A stretch of 64,000 nt of DNA from Streptomyces spinosisporus (GTDB lineage: Bacteria; Actinomycetota; Actinomycetes; Streptomycetales; Streptomycetaceae). The notes under the pieces were generated by a model. The model was not told the origin of the DNA. It worked only from the letters and a program-made list of their open reading frames with translations, and made no database searches. Below are positions 50,938 through 58,820 of this stretch, in pieces. The stretch spans positions 124,001 through 188,000 of the forward strand of contig NZ_JALDAX010000009.1 in the NCBI RefSeq assembly GCF_022698145.1, given 5' to 3'. The position numbers were made by a program, and so were the translations under genes. Each line of letters opens with the position of its first letter. Position 1 is the first letter of the stretch.

Positions 50938-53900
50938 TCACCAGGCGTCGATGAACGGGCGATGCCCCGGGCGGGGGACGGGGCATCGCCCGAGCGCCGC
51001 CAGCACCCAGTCCCGCGACCCGGCCGGGTCGATGACCGCGTCGATCTCCAGCGTGGCCGCCGCGTTGACCGCCTTCCCGCGCTCGTACAACTCGGCGACC
51101 CGCTCCTCGAAGACGCGCGCACGCTCGGCCGGGTCCGCGATCGCCTCCAGTTCCCTGCGGTGGCCGAGGCGCACCGCGCCCTCCAGGCCCATCCCGCCGA
51201 ACTCCCCGCTCGGCCAGGCGGCCGTGGCCAGCGGCGCACGCGTCGAACCACCCATCATCGCCATCGCCCCGAGCCCGTACGCCTTGCGCAGCACCAGGGC
51301 GACCAGCGGCACCCGCAGATTGGCGCCCACCAGGAAGAGCCGGGCGAAGTGCCGTACGGTCGCGGTCCGTTCGGCGTCCGGGCCGACCATGAACCCCGGG
51401 GTGTCGCACAGGGAGACCACCGGCAGCCCGAAGGCGTCGCACAACTGCAAAAACCGCGCCGCCTTGTCCGCGGCGTCCCGGTCGATCGCCCCGCCCAGAT
51501 GCGCCGGGTTGCTGGCCAGCAGCCCCATGGGGCGCCCTTCGACCCGGACGAGTGAGGTCACCACGCCCACGCCGAACTCCGGGCGGAGTTCGAGCACCGA
51601 GCCGGTGTCCGCGAGCCCGTGGACCGCGGCCCGCACGTCGTAGGCACGCCGCCGGTTCTCCGGCACGACCTGCCGCAGCAGCCGCTGGTCCGGCGCCTCC
51701 CAACTCCCGTGCGTCCCTCGGAAGTACGACAGGTACTGCCGCGCCACCCGCACGGCCTCGGCCTCGTCGGCGACGGCGACGTCCACCACGCCGTTCGGTA
51801 TCTGCACCGACAGCGGCCCCACCTCCTCCGGCCGGTACACACCCAGCCCGCCGCCCTCGATCATCGCGGGCCCGCCCATCCCGATCGTCGCGTCGGGGGT
51901 GGCGATCACGACGTCGCAGCAGCCGAGGAGTGCCGCGTTGCCCGCGAAGCACCGGCCCGAGGCGATGCCCACCAGCGGGACCTGTCCGCTCAGCTTCGCC
52001 ATCCGCTGGAAGGTGGTCAGGTCGAGCCCGGCCACGGACGTGGTGTCGGTGTCCCCGGGCCGTCCGCCGCCGCCCTCCGCGAACAGCACGACGGGCAGCC
52101 CCCGTTCCTCCGCGATCTCCAGCATCCGGTCGGTCTTGCGGTGGTTCTGCAGCCCCTGCGTACCGGCCAGGACCGTGTAGTCGTACGACATCACCACGCA
52201 CGGGTCGCCGTCGATGCGGCCGGTGCCGCAGACCAGGCCGTCCGCGGGCGTCGAGCGGATCAGGTCGTCCAGGGAGCGGCGCCCGCGCTGCGCCGCGATC
52301 GCGAGGGCGCCGAACTCGGTGAAGGAGCCCTCGTCGCACAGGTCGCCGATGTTCTCGCGGGCGGTACGCCGGCCGAGCGCGCGCCGCCTGGCGACCGCCT
52401 CGGGACGGTTCTCGTCCAGGCCGAAGGAGTGCCGGTGCACCGCCTCGGCGAGGTCCGCGCGCACGGCGTCCGGATCCAGGGGCTCCGCCGCGTGCTCGTC
52501 GTCGTGCGCGCCGGTGACGTCGTCCAGCGTGGCCAACGCCGTTCCCTCGCCCACCGTTTGACCCACGCGCGCATGCAGCAGCCGTACGGCCGCGGAGCCG
52601 GGAGCCCGTACCACGTGCTCCATCTTCATGGCCTCCAGCACCAGCAACTGCTGCCCGGCACGCACCCGTTCACCGGGGGAGACGTCCACGGAGACGACGG
52701 TGCCGCCGAGGGGTGCGACGACCGTGCCGTCCGCCGCCGCGGCATCGGGAGCAGCCTGCTCGACCAGCTCCGGGCGCGCCCAGAACGCGGGCCGCGCGAG
52801 CACGTCCCGCAGCAGCGGGATCCCGGTCCGCACCCCCTCCACACCGAACTCGCCCAGCGCGCGCCGCACCCGTGTGACGGCCGCGTCGACCCCGCCGTGC
52901 GGGGCATGCGCGACCACCTTCGCGAGCAACGGGTCGTAGCGGACACCGACTTCGGCCCCCGTACGGATCGCGGTGTCGACCCGCACCCCGGGCCCCGACG
53001 GCAGGTCGAAGCGCGTGATCCGGCCCGGCTCCTCGGCGCCGACCCGCGCCTGCACGGCGAACCCGCGCGGTGCGGCGGGCGGCCCCGACAGCCCCAGCTC
53101 CGCCAGCGTGGCCCCGGCGGCGAGGCGCAGCTGCACGGCGACCAGATCCACCCCCGTCACCTCCTCGGTGACCGTGTGCTCCACCTGGAGGCGGGGGTTG
53201 GCCTCGATGAAGTGGAACCGGTCGTCCAGGACCAGGAATTCGAAGGTGACCAGGCTCGAACACCGCGCCGCCCGCGTCAGCCGCAGCGCACTGTCGAGGA
53301 TCTTCTCCCGTACGGCGTCCGGCAGTTCGGGCGCGGGCGCGATCTCGATCAGCTTCTGATGGCGCCGCTGGGCGGTGCAGTCCCGGTCCCACAGATGTGT
53401 GACGGCTCCCGAGGCGTCCCCGACGACCTGCACCTCCACATGCCGGGCACCCTCCAGCAGGCGTTCCGCGTACAACTCGCCCCGCCCGAAGCCCTGTCGG
53501 GCCTCCGAAGCGTACCGCTGCCACGCCTCGTCCAGCTCCTCGGGCCCGCGCACCACCCGCATGCCGCGCCCGCCGCCCCCGCCGACCGCCTTGATCATCA
53601 CCGGGCCCTCGGCGAGCAGCGTGCGCGCCTCTTCCAGCCCGCCGTGCGCCCCGGGCAGCACCGGAACGCCCGTGGCCAGGGCGAGTTCACGGGCCCGCAC
53701 CTTGTCGCCGAAGACGTCCAGCACCTCCGCGGAGGGCCCGACGAACGTGATGCCGGCCGCCCGGCACCGCCGCGCGAAGTCGGCGTCCTCGCTCAGAAAG
53801 CCGTAGCCGGGGTGCAGGAACGAGCAGCCGGCGGCGGAGGCGGCGTCGATCAGTGCGTCCGCATCGAGGTAACTGCCCAGCGGCACGGCCTCGTCGGCGA

Positions 53901-54021
53901 GCCGGACATGCCCGTCGTCCCCGTCGGCGTACACCGCGACCGAGCGCAGCCCGGCGTCGGAGACGGCCCGCAGGATGCGTACGGCGATCTCTCCGCGGTT
54001 GGCGACGAGTACGGCACTCAT
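50938..54021 (-). CDS. Single-chain biotin-dependent acyl-CoA carboxylase (BC-BCCP-CT)
   Basis: 1027 aa. Biotin carboxylase spans about 1-440 (VLVANRGEIAVRILRA; ATP motif VGGGGGRGM; catalytic FIEANPRLQVEHTVTE). The biotinyl domain includes the Lys of EAMKMEH at about residue 466. Carboxyltransferase halves follow (about 555-1027; LCDEGSFTEFGAL, the AEGGGGRPG loop, and GGAIDRDAADKAARFLQ). It makes malonyl-, methylmalonyl- or longer acyl-malonyl-CoA. The size and layout resemble the mycobacterial long-chain acyl-CoA carboxylase (LCC). Start ATG 54021 is 80 nt from a divergent TetR gene with an 18-bp operator between. Extender supply for a PKS is possible but unproven. Confidence 0.93.
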   Translation of the reverse strand: MSAVLVANRGEIAVRILRAVSDAGLRSVAVYADGDDGHVRLADEAVPLGSYLDADALIDAASAAGCSFLHPGYGFLSEDADFARRCRAAGITFVGPSAEVLDVFGDKVRARELALATGVPVLPGAHGGLEEARTLLAEGPVMIKAVGGGGGRGMRVVRGPEELDEAWQRYASEARQGFGRGELYAERLLEGARHVEVQVVGDASGAVTHLWDRDCTAQRRHQKLIEIAPAPELPDAVREKILDSALRLTRAARCSSLVTFEFLVLDDRFHFIEANPRLQVEHTVTEEVTGVDLVAVQLRLAAGATLAELGLSGPPAAPRGFAVQARVGAEEPGRITRFDLPSGPGVRVDTAIRTGAEVGVRYDPLLAKVVAHAPHGGVDAAVTRVRRALGEFGVEGVRTGIPLLRDVLARPAFWARPELVEQAAPDAAAADGTVVAPLGGTVVSVDVSPGERVRAGQQLLVLEAMKMEHVVRAPGSAAVRLLHARVGQTVGEGTALATLDDVTGAHDDEHAAEPLDPDAVRADLAEAVHRHSFGLDENRPEAVARRRALGRRTARENIGDLCDEGSFTEFGALAIAAQRGRRSLDDLIRSTPADGLVCGTGRIDGDPCVVMSYDYTVLAGTQGLQNHRKTDRMLEIAEERGLPVVLFAEGGGGRPGDTDTTSVAGLDLTTFQRMAKLSGQVPLVGIASGRCFAGNAALLGCCDVVIATPDATIGMGGPAMIEGGGLGVYRPEEVGPLSVQIPNGVVDVAVADEAEAVRVARQYLSYFRGTHGSWEAPDQRLLRQVVPENRRRAYDVRAAVHGLADTGSVLELRPEFGVGVVTSLVRVEGRPMGLLASNPAHLGGAIDRDAADKAARFLQLCDAFGLPVVSLCDTPGFMVGPDAERTATVRHFARLFLVGANLRVPLVALVLRKAYGLGAMAMMGGSTRAPLATAAWPSGEFGGMGLEGAVRLGHRRELEAIADPAERARVFEERVAELYERGKAVNAAATLEIDAVIDPAGSRDWVLAALGRCPVPRPGHRPFIDAW

Positions 54022-54071
54022 GCGTGGGCCCCTCCAGGACGTCATCGACCGGCCCCGTCATGCTCATTGAC

Positions 54072-54089
54072 ATTGACGTCAACGTCAAT
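54072..54089. promoter_or_regulatory. 18-bp palindromic operator, carboxylase/TetR promoter
   Basis: ATTGACGT-CA-ACGTCAAT has eight-base arms and a two-base centre with no mismatches. It overlaps a TTGACA -35-like sequence (54067-54072) and lies between the carboxylase start (54021) and the TetR start (54101), so one repressor dimer could control both. Confidence 0.85.
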
Positions 54090-54100
54090 ACGCTCCCCGC

Positions 54101-54769
54101 ATGGCACGCACCCATAAGACCTGGGCGGTGCGCACCGCCCGCGACCGCACCGAGGCCCCGGCCCGCGCCCGGCTCCTGGACGCGGCCGAGACCGTCTTCG
54201 CACGGCTCGGGCTCGGCGGGACCACCGTCGCCGACATCACCGCGGAGGCAGGCGTCTCGCGGGCGGGCTTCTACGTCTACTTCGCCTCCAAGGAGGAGAT
54301 CTTCCGCGTCCTCGCGGCACGCGTGCGGGACGCGTTCCTCGCCGCGCAGGAGGTCCCGGGCGTCGACGCGGACGACACGCGTGCCGTCGCGGAGGCCTCC
54401 GTCGGGGCCGTCATCGCCGCCCACGCCCGGCACCAGCCGCTGCTCGCCCTGCTGGAACAACAGGCCCGCACGGACCCGGACGTGCGACGGCTGTGGGACG
54501 AGATCCGCGAACGGCCCGTCCACCGCCACGCCCGCTACATCCGCCGCCTCACCGACCGCGGCGCGGCGGCCCCGGTCGTCGAACCGCTCGCCGTGGCCCA
54601 CGCGGTGGGCGGCATGTGCGTCGAGGCCGCCCGCCGGGTCGCGGCGCGGCCGGACCTGTACGACACCGTCGTACAGGACGTGACCACGATGTATCTGCAC
54701 CTGCTCGGAGCCGGTCCGGACTCACCCCGCGGTCAGCGCCACGGAGTTGGGCCCACCAGCCAGTCGTAG
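54101..54769 (+). CDS. TetR-family regulator of the acyl-CoA carboxylase
   Basis: 222 aa. The N-terminal HTH (residues about 25-65) reads ARLLDAAETVFARLGLGGTTVADITAEAGVSRAGFYVYFASKEEIF, as in TetR/FadR-like lipid regulators. A helical ligand domain follows. It is divergent from gene 50938-54021 with a palindrome between. The ligand might be an acyl-CoA. Its 3' end overlaps the convergent HAD gene by 37 nt. Confidence 0.92.
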   Translation: MARTHKTWAVRTARDRTEAPARARLLDAAETVFARLGLGGTTVADITAEAGVSRAGFYVYFASKEEIFRVLAARVRDAFLAAQEVPGVDADDTRAVAEASVGAVIAAHARHQPLLALLEQQARTDPDVRRLWDEIRERPVHRHARYIRRLTDRGAAAPVVEPLAVAHAVGGMCVEAARRVAARPDLYDTVVQDVTTMYLHLLGAGPDSPRGQRHGVGPTSQS

Positions 54770-55428
54770 GCGTCCCGCGCGGTGAACTCGGCCTGTCCGC
54801 CGGGCAGCAGCAGGTCCGCGGTGGCGAACCCCGGTGCGCCGGCCTGCGCGGGGACGTACGGGACCGCGATGCAGCGCATGCCGGCGGCGTGCGCCGCGGC
54901 GGCGCCCGGGACGGCGTCCTCCAGGACCACGCAGTCGGCCGGTGCCGCCCCCAGGCGCCGGGCCGCTTCGAGGAAGACGTCCGGGGCGGGCTTGCCGCGC
55001 GGCACCTCGTCCGCCGACACGGTAGTGCGCAGATACGCGTCCAGGCCGGTGCCCGCCAGGACCGCCCCGATCGCCTCCGGCGACGAACCCGAAGCCACGG
55101 CCATCGGCACACCGGCCGACGCCAGCAGCTCCACGAACTTCCGCATCTCGGGGTACACGCGCGTGGCCGTGCGGGCCAGCTGCAGATAGCGGCGGTCGAT
55201 GTCGGCGAGCAACTCGTCGGCGGAGGCGTCGAGGCCGTACTCCCGCTTCCAGAGGGCGGCCGTCTCCTGGGTGCTGACGCCGACGTACCGCTCGTGGTCC
55301 GCCCAGGTGAAGTCCGGGACGCCGTGCTCGGCGAGCGTCTGCCGGCCCGCTTCGTAGTAGTTCGGCTCGCTGTCCACGAGCGTTCCGTCGAGATCGAAGA
55401 TGACCGAGAGGGTGCCGGGCGTGCTCAT
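54733..55428 (-). CDS. HAD-family hydrolase (beta-phosphoglucomutase-like)
   Basis: 231 aa. Motif I is DLDGTLVDS with nucleophilic and acid/base Asp, motif II is VASGSS, motif III is the GKPAPDVFL Lys, and motif IV is VLEDAVPG. A cap domain (about 20-85) indicates subfamily I. Sugar phosphates or similar small phosphates are likely substrates. ATG 55428 is used; a longer N-terminus in frame is not protein-like. Confidence 0.88.
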   Translation of the reverse strand: MSTPGTLSVIFDLDGTLVDSEPNYYEAGRQTLAEHGVPDFTWADHERYVGVSTQETAALWKREYGLDASADELLADIDRRYLQLARTATRVYPEMRKFVELLASAGVPMAVASGSSPEAIGAVLAGTGLDAYLRTTVSADEVPRGKPAPDVFLEAARRLGAAPADCVVLEDAVPGAAAAHAAGMRCIAVPYVPAQAGAPGFATADLLLPGGQAEFTARDAYDWLVGPTPWR

Positions 55429-55447
55429 GGGGACAGCATGGCAAAGG

Positions 55448-55924
55448 TCAGTTCCGGGCCGCCCGGCCGATCGACTCGACCAGCGGCAGCAGGCGCTGCG
55501 GGACACGCTCGCGCAGGGCCACCTCGCTGCGGGTGCGGACGACGCCGGGCAGGCTGATCAGCTTCTGGATCACATCTTCCAGATGGGCGTTGTCGCGCGC
55601 CACGACGCGGGTCAGCAGATCGCCGCCGCCGGTGATCGAGAAGGCCTCGACGATCTCCGGCACCGCGGCCAGCGCGTCGCCCACGTCGTCCAGATGCCCC
55701 TGCGTGACCTCGATGTGCACGAACGCGAGCACCGGGTGGCCGAGCGCGGCCGGGGAGAGCGTCGGGCCCGTGCCGGTGATCACCCCGTCCCTCTCCAGCC
55801 GGTCCAGGCGGGCCTGCAGGGTGCCGCGCGCGATGCCGAGAATGCGCGCGTACTCCCGCACGCTGGTGCGCGGCTGCTCCATCAGCAGCCGCAGGATGCG
55901 GGTGTCGAGCTCGTCGACGGCCAT
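55448..55924 (-). CDS. Lrp/AsnC-family regulator
   Basis: 158 aa. The N-terminal winged HTH (residues 4-55; ELDTRILRLLMEQPRTSVREYARILGIARGTLQARL) is followed by a RAM ligand domain with VHIEVTQGH and VEAFSITGGGDLLTRVVA. These bind amino acids or other small molecules and form octamers. It is divergent from a FUSC membrane gene; an 8-bp inverted repeat between them (55996-56028) is a likely binding site. ATG 55924. Confidence 0.9.
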   Translation of the reverse strand: MAVDELDTRILRLLMEQPRTSVREYARILGIARGTLQARLDRLERDGVITGTGPTLSPAALGHPVLAFVHIEVTQGHLDDVGDALAAVPEIVEAFSITGGGDLLTRVVARDNAHLEDVIQKLISLPGVVRTRSEVALRERVPQRLLPLVESIGRAARN

Positions 55925-55995
55925 GGTGTCCGGCCTCCTCGTGCATGGTCCGATGGCTCGCTCGTGGACGCCGTCGGACCGCTTTCGCTGTACCA

Positions 55996-56028
55996 ATGGC
56001 TCAGCCTATGTGCTGCCGCTTGAGCCAT
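55996..56028. promoter_or_regulatory. 8-bp inverted repeat, putative Lrp operator
   Basis: ATGGCTCA (55996-56003) and TGAGCCAT (56021-56028) are perfect inverted copies with 17 nt between (25 bp centre to centre). It lies 72 nt from the Lrp start and 64 nt from the FUSC start (56092), suiting autoregulation and control of the exporter-like gene. Confidence 0.6.
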
Positions 56029-56061
56029 CCGGGCGTCGGATGCTGCAATGTCCGTGTCGAT

Positions 56062-56090
56062 GGCGCTGCGGATCTCCGTGGCGCCTTTTT
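56062..56090 (+). terminator. Hairpin with U-tract in the FUSC leader, possible attenuator
   Basis: GGCGC-TG-CGGA-TC-TCCG-TG-GCGCC forms a near-perfect stem and is followed by TTTTT (56086-56090), unusual in this GC-rich DNA. It points toward the FUSC gene, which starts right after. No plus-strand gene ends upstream, so it may be an attenuator rather than an ordinary terminator. Confidence 0.5.
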
Positions 56091-56091
56091 C

Positions 56092-57612
56092 GTGCCGTGG
56101 CGGTCGAGGGGTGGGAAGCAGTTGCTGAAGAGGGTGTTCGTGGCTCCGGACCCGGGGCGGATACGGCTGCGCTTCGCCACCCGTGCCGTGGTCGGCATCG
56201 GTCTCGCGGTCGTCGTCTGCGGGCTGGCCGGACTCTCCCTCGTCGGCGCCATCACCGGGGGCCTGGCCGCGCTGCTGGCCCTGTTCACCGTCACCGACCC
56301 CACGGTTCGGGGCCAGGCCGTCACCACCGCGCTGCTGCCCGCCGTGGGTCTGCCGGTGCTGGCCGCCGCGGCCGGACTGCACGACCACCCGGTCGCCCGC
56401 GACCTCACCTTCCTCGCCGTCACCGGAGCCGGCGTGTACGCGCGCCGCTGGGGTCCGCGCGGGCACAGCCTCGGCGTGTTCGCGTTCATGATGTTCTTCG
56501 CCGCGCAGTTCCTGCACGCGACCACGGACCGGCTGCCCGAGCACTGCGCCGCCGTCGTGCTGTCCGTGCTCGTCGCCTCGGCGGTGCGCTTCGGCCTGTG
56601 GTGCTACGAGACGCAGCTGCCCCCGGCGCCCGTGCCCGCCCCGCCAGCCGGCGCCGGCCTCGACCGCGTCACCACGCGCCAGGCTGTCCAGGCCACCGTC
56701 GGCGCGGGCTTCGCCCTCGTCGTGGGTCAACTGGTGTCCGGAGAGCGCTGGTACTGGGCCGTCGGCGCCACCTGGTGGATCTTCGTGAACACCGTCTCGC
56801 GCGGCGAGACGCTGGTCCGAGGCTTCCGCCGGGTGCTCGGCACCGTGATCGGCCTCGGGCTCGGCCTGCTGATCGCCGTCCCGCTGCACGGAGCGGGCGC
56901 CCCCACCGCTGCGCTCCTCGCCGCCTGCGTCTTCGGCATCTTCTACTCGGCCGCGGTGTCCTACACCTGGATGATGCTCTGCGTCACGCTGCTCGCCGAG
57001 CTCCTCTACGGCCTGCTGGGCGTGCTCAGTCCCGGCCTGCTCGCCCTGCGGCTGGCGGAGACCGGCGTCGGCGCGCTCGGAGCCGTCCTCGCGGTGCTCT
57101 TCGTCCTGCCCGTCACCACGCACGCCGTCACCGACGTCTGGATCCAGCGCGCCCTGCGCTGCGTCCACGCCTGCACGGCGGAGGCAGCCGCACGCCTGGC
57201 CGGCTCCCCGGCCGCCGACCCCGCGCTGCGGATCGCGGAACTGGAGCATCTGCTGGGCCGGGTACGGCTCTCGGTCGCGCCCCTCGTCCACCCGCTCAAC
57301 CCGATGTCCGGCCGCAAGCGACGCGCCCGGCAGGTGCTCGCGCTGCTCGACGACTGCGCCCGTGAGACCCGCGGTCTGGTCGCCGTGGCAGCGGATCCGG
57401 AAGCCTCCCACGACGCCCGCCTGACAGCGGCGTGCCGACGGGTGGAGGCGGCGGTGGAGGCGCTCACGGGCGGCACCGACCACATCACGCACACCCCCGC
57501 GCCCCCCGCAACGGAACCGGCCCTCGCCCACCTCCACGGCCTGGAACAAGCCCTCGCCGACCTGTCCACCCCCTTGCGCACCCCGCCGGGCTCGCCACTC
57601 GTCGGCGCCTGA
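56092..57612 (+). CDS. FUSC/aromatic-acid-exporter-like membrane protein
   Basis: About 506 aa. Two sets of about six membrane helices occupy residues 25-160 and 190-345, with the FVNTVSRGETLVRGFRRVLGTVIG motif typical of FUSC/ArAE-type half-domains. A helical cytoplasmic C-terminus (about 350-506) follows, rich in Ala, Arg and His. Members export aromatic acids or other toxic small organic acids. The start is uncertain: GTG 56092, TTG 56122 and GTG 56134 are all in frame. It is divergent from Lrp, with operator and hairpin between. Confidence 0.8.
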   Translation: MPWRSRGGKQLLKRVFVAPDPGRIRLRFATRAVVGIGLAVVVCGLAGLSLVGAITGGLAALLALFTVTDPTVRGQAVTTALLPAVGLPVLAAAAGLHDHPVARDLTFLAVTGAGVYARRWGPRGHSLGVFAFMMFFAAQFLHATTDRLPEHCAAVVLSVLVASAVRFGLWCYETQLPPAPVPAPPAGAGLDRVTTRQAVQATVGAGFALVVGQLVSGERWYWAVGATWWIFVNTVSRGETLVRGFRRVLGTVIGLGLGLLIAVPLHGAGAPTAALLAACVFGIFYSAAVSYTWMMLCVTLLAELLYGLLGVLSPGLLALRLAETGVGALGAVLAVLFVLPVTTHAVTDVWIQRALRCVHACTAEAAARLAGSPAADPALRIAELEHLLGRVRLSVAPLVHPLNPMSGRKRRARQVLALLDDCARETRGLVAVAADPEASHDARLTAACRRVEAAVEALTGGTDHITHTPAPPATEPALAHLHGLEQALADLSTPLRTPPGSPLVGA

Positions 57613-57626
57613 CCAGATGTCCGGGC

Positions 57627-57641
57627 TTGGTCTAGACCGCC
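57627..57641. promoter_or_regulatory. dre-like site (DasR operator consensus)
   Basis: TTGGTCTAGACCGCC contains the 10-bp perfect palindrome GGTCTAGACC, the core of the DasR-responsive element (consensus centre TGGTCTAGACCA); only one flanking base differs. It lies 48 nt upstream of the lactonase start. DasR is the GntR-family GlcNAc regulator of Streptomyces. Binding here is inferred from sequence alone. Confidence 0.7.
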
Positions 57642-57688
57642 AATGATCGCTGCTACCGTCGCCCCCAGGCGCAGACCGAGAGGGGACA

Positions 57689-58726
57689 GTGGTGGCAGAC
57701 GGTGGCGGGCGGCGTAGGTGGGCCTTCATCGGGTCGTTCACGGCGGCCGGTGGTCCCGGGATCGTGACGGCGGCCGTGGACGGGGGCAGCGGGGCGCTGA
57801 CCGCGCTGAGCAGCGTGGACGCCGTACCGGATCCCTCGTATCTGGCACTCGCGCCCGACGGGCGGACGCTCTACGCGGTCAGTGAGACGGCGGAGGGCGC
57901 GGTGGCCGCGTTCCGGGTGGTGGGGGACCGGCTGGAGAAGGCGGGTGCGCCGGTGCCGGTCGGCGGCGACAGCCCCACCCATCTGAGTGTCTTCGCCGGG
58001 CACGTGCTGACCGCCAACTACGGCTCCGGCAGCGTCACCGCCGTGCCCGTCCGCCCCGACGGCACACTCGCGGGCGCCGCCTCCGACGTCCTGAAGCACA
58101 AGGGCTCGGGGCCGCACACCCCACGCCAGCAGGGACCGCACGCCCACCAGGTGCAGCCCGACCCGAGCGGACGGTGGGCCGTCAGCGTCGACCTCGGCAC
58201 GGACTCGGTACGGGTGTGCGCGCTGACGGACGGCCGTCTCGAACCGCACCGGGAGATCGCCCTGCGCCCCGGTTCCGGACCGCGCCACCTGGCCTTCCAC
58301 CCGGACGGCACACGCGCCTACGTGCTCGCCGAACTCACACCCACCGTCACCGTCTGCCACTGGGACGCCGACACCGGCTCCCTGGAGCCGCTGACCGTGC
58401 ACCCCGTCCTGCCCGGCACCCCCACCGGCGACGCCTACCCGTCCGGCATCGTCGCCTCCCCCGACGGCCGCTTCCTGTGGACCGCCACCCGCGGCGAGGA
58501 CGTCCTGTCCACCTTCGCCGTCGACGGCGACGACCTGGAACCGACCGGCACGGTCCCCTGCGGCGGCCACTGGCCCCGGGCCCTCACCGAGTCGGGCGGC
58601 TTCCTCTACGCCGCGAACGAGCGCTCCGGCGCGGTGGCCTGGTTCGCGATCGACCCGGACACGGGACTGCCGCACCACGAAGGCGCGCTCGCCGTCCCCG
58701 CCGCCTCCTGCGTGGTCTTCTGCTGA
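57689..58726 (+). CDS. Lactonase-family beta-propeller (6-phosphogluconolactonase YbhE-like)
   Basis: 345 aa, seven-bladed propeller. Typical features are the opening IGSFTAAGGPGIVTAAV, DPSYLALAPDGRTLYAVSE, PHAHQVQPDPSGRW with conserved His/Asp, and GPRHLAFHPDGTRAYVLAEL. It hydrolyses sugar lactones such as 6-phosphogluconolactone. GTG 57689 has GAGGGG about 5 nt upstream. A dre-like operator suggests control by the GlcNAc-sensing regulator DasR, while a GlcNAc-kinase-like gene lies nearby (59867-60847). Confidence 0.88.
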   Translation: MVADGGGRRRWAFIGSFTAAGGPGIVTAAVDGGSGALTALSSVDAVPDPSYLALAPDGRTLYAVSETAEGAVAAFRVVGDRLEKAGAPVPVGGDSPTHLSVFAGHVLTANYGSGSVTAVPVRPDGTLAGAASDVLKHKGSGPHTPRQQGPHAHQVQPDPSGRWAVSVDLGTDSVRVCALTDGRLEPHREIALRPGSGPRHLAFHPDGTRAYVLAELTPTVTVCHWDADTGSLEPLTVHPVLPGTPTGDAYPSGIVASPDGRFLWTATRGEDVLSTFAVDGDDLEPTGTVPCGGHWPRALTESGGFLYAANERSGAVAWFAIDPDTGLPHHEGALAVPAASCVVFC

Positions 58727-58758
58727 ACCCCGGGCGCGAGACGTCAGCGCAGCACGCG

Positions 58759-58793
58759 GAAGGGCCCGCCCCCACGGAGGAGGCGGGCCCTTC
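58759..58793. terminator. Perfect 12-bp hairpin between convergent genes
   Basis: GAAGGGCCCGCC (58759-58770) pairs with GGCGGGCCCTTC (58782-58793) with an 11-nt loop. It sits between the lactonase stop (58726) and the chelatase-like stop (58821), so it can serve both. Confidence 0.88.
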
Positions 58794-58820
58794 GTCGTCC
58801 GTACGGATCTGCCGTCCGCG

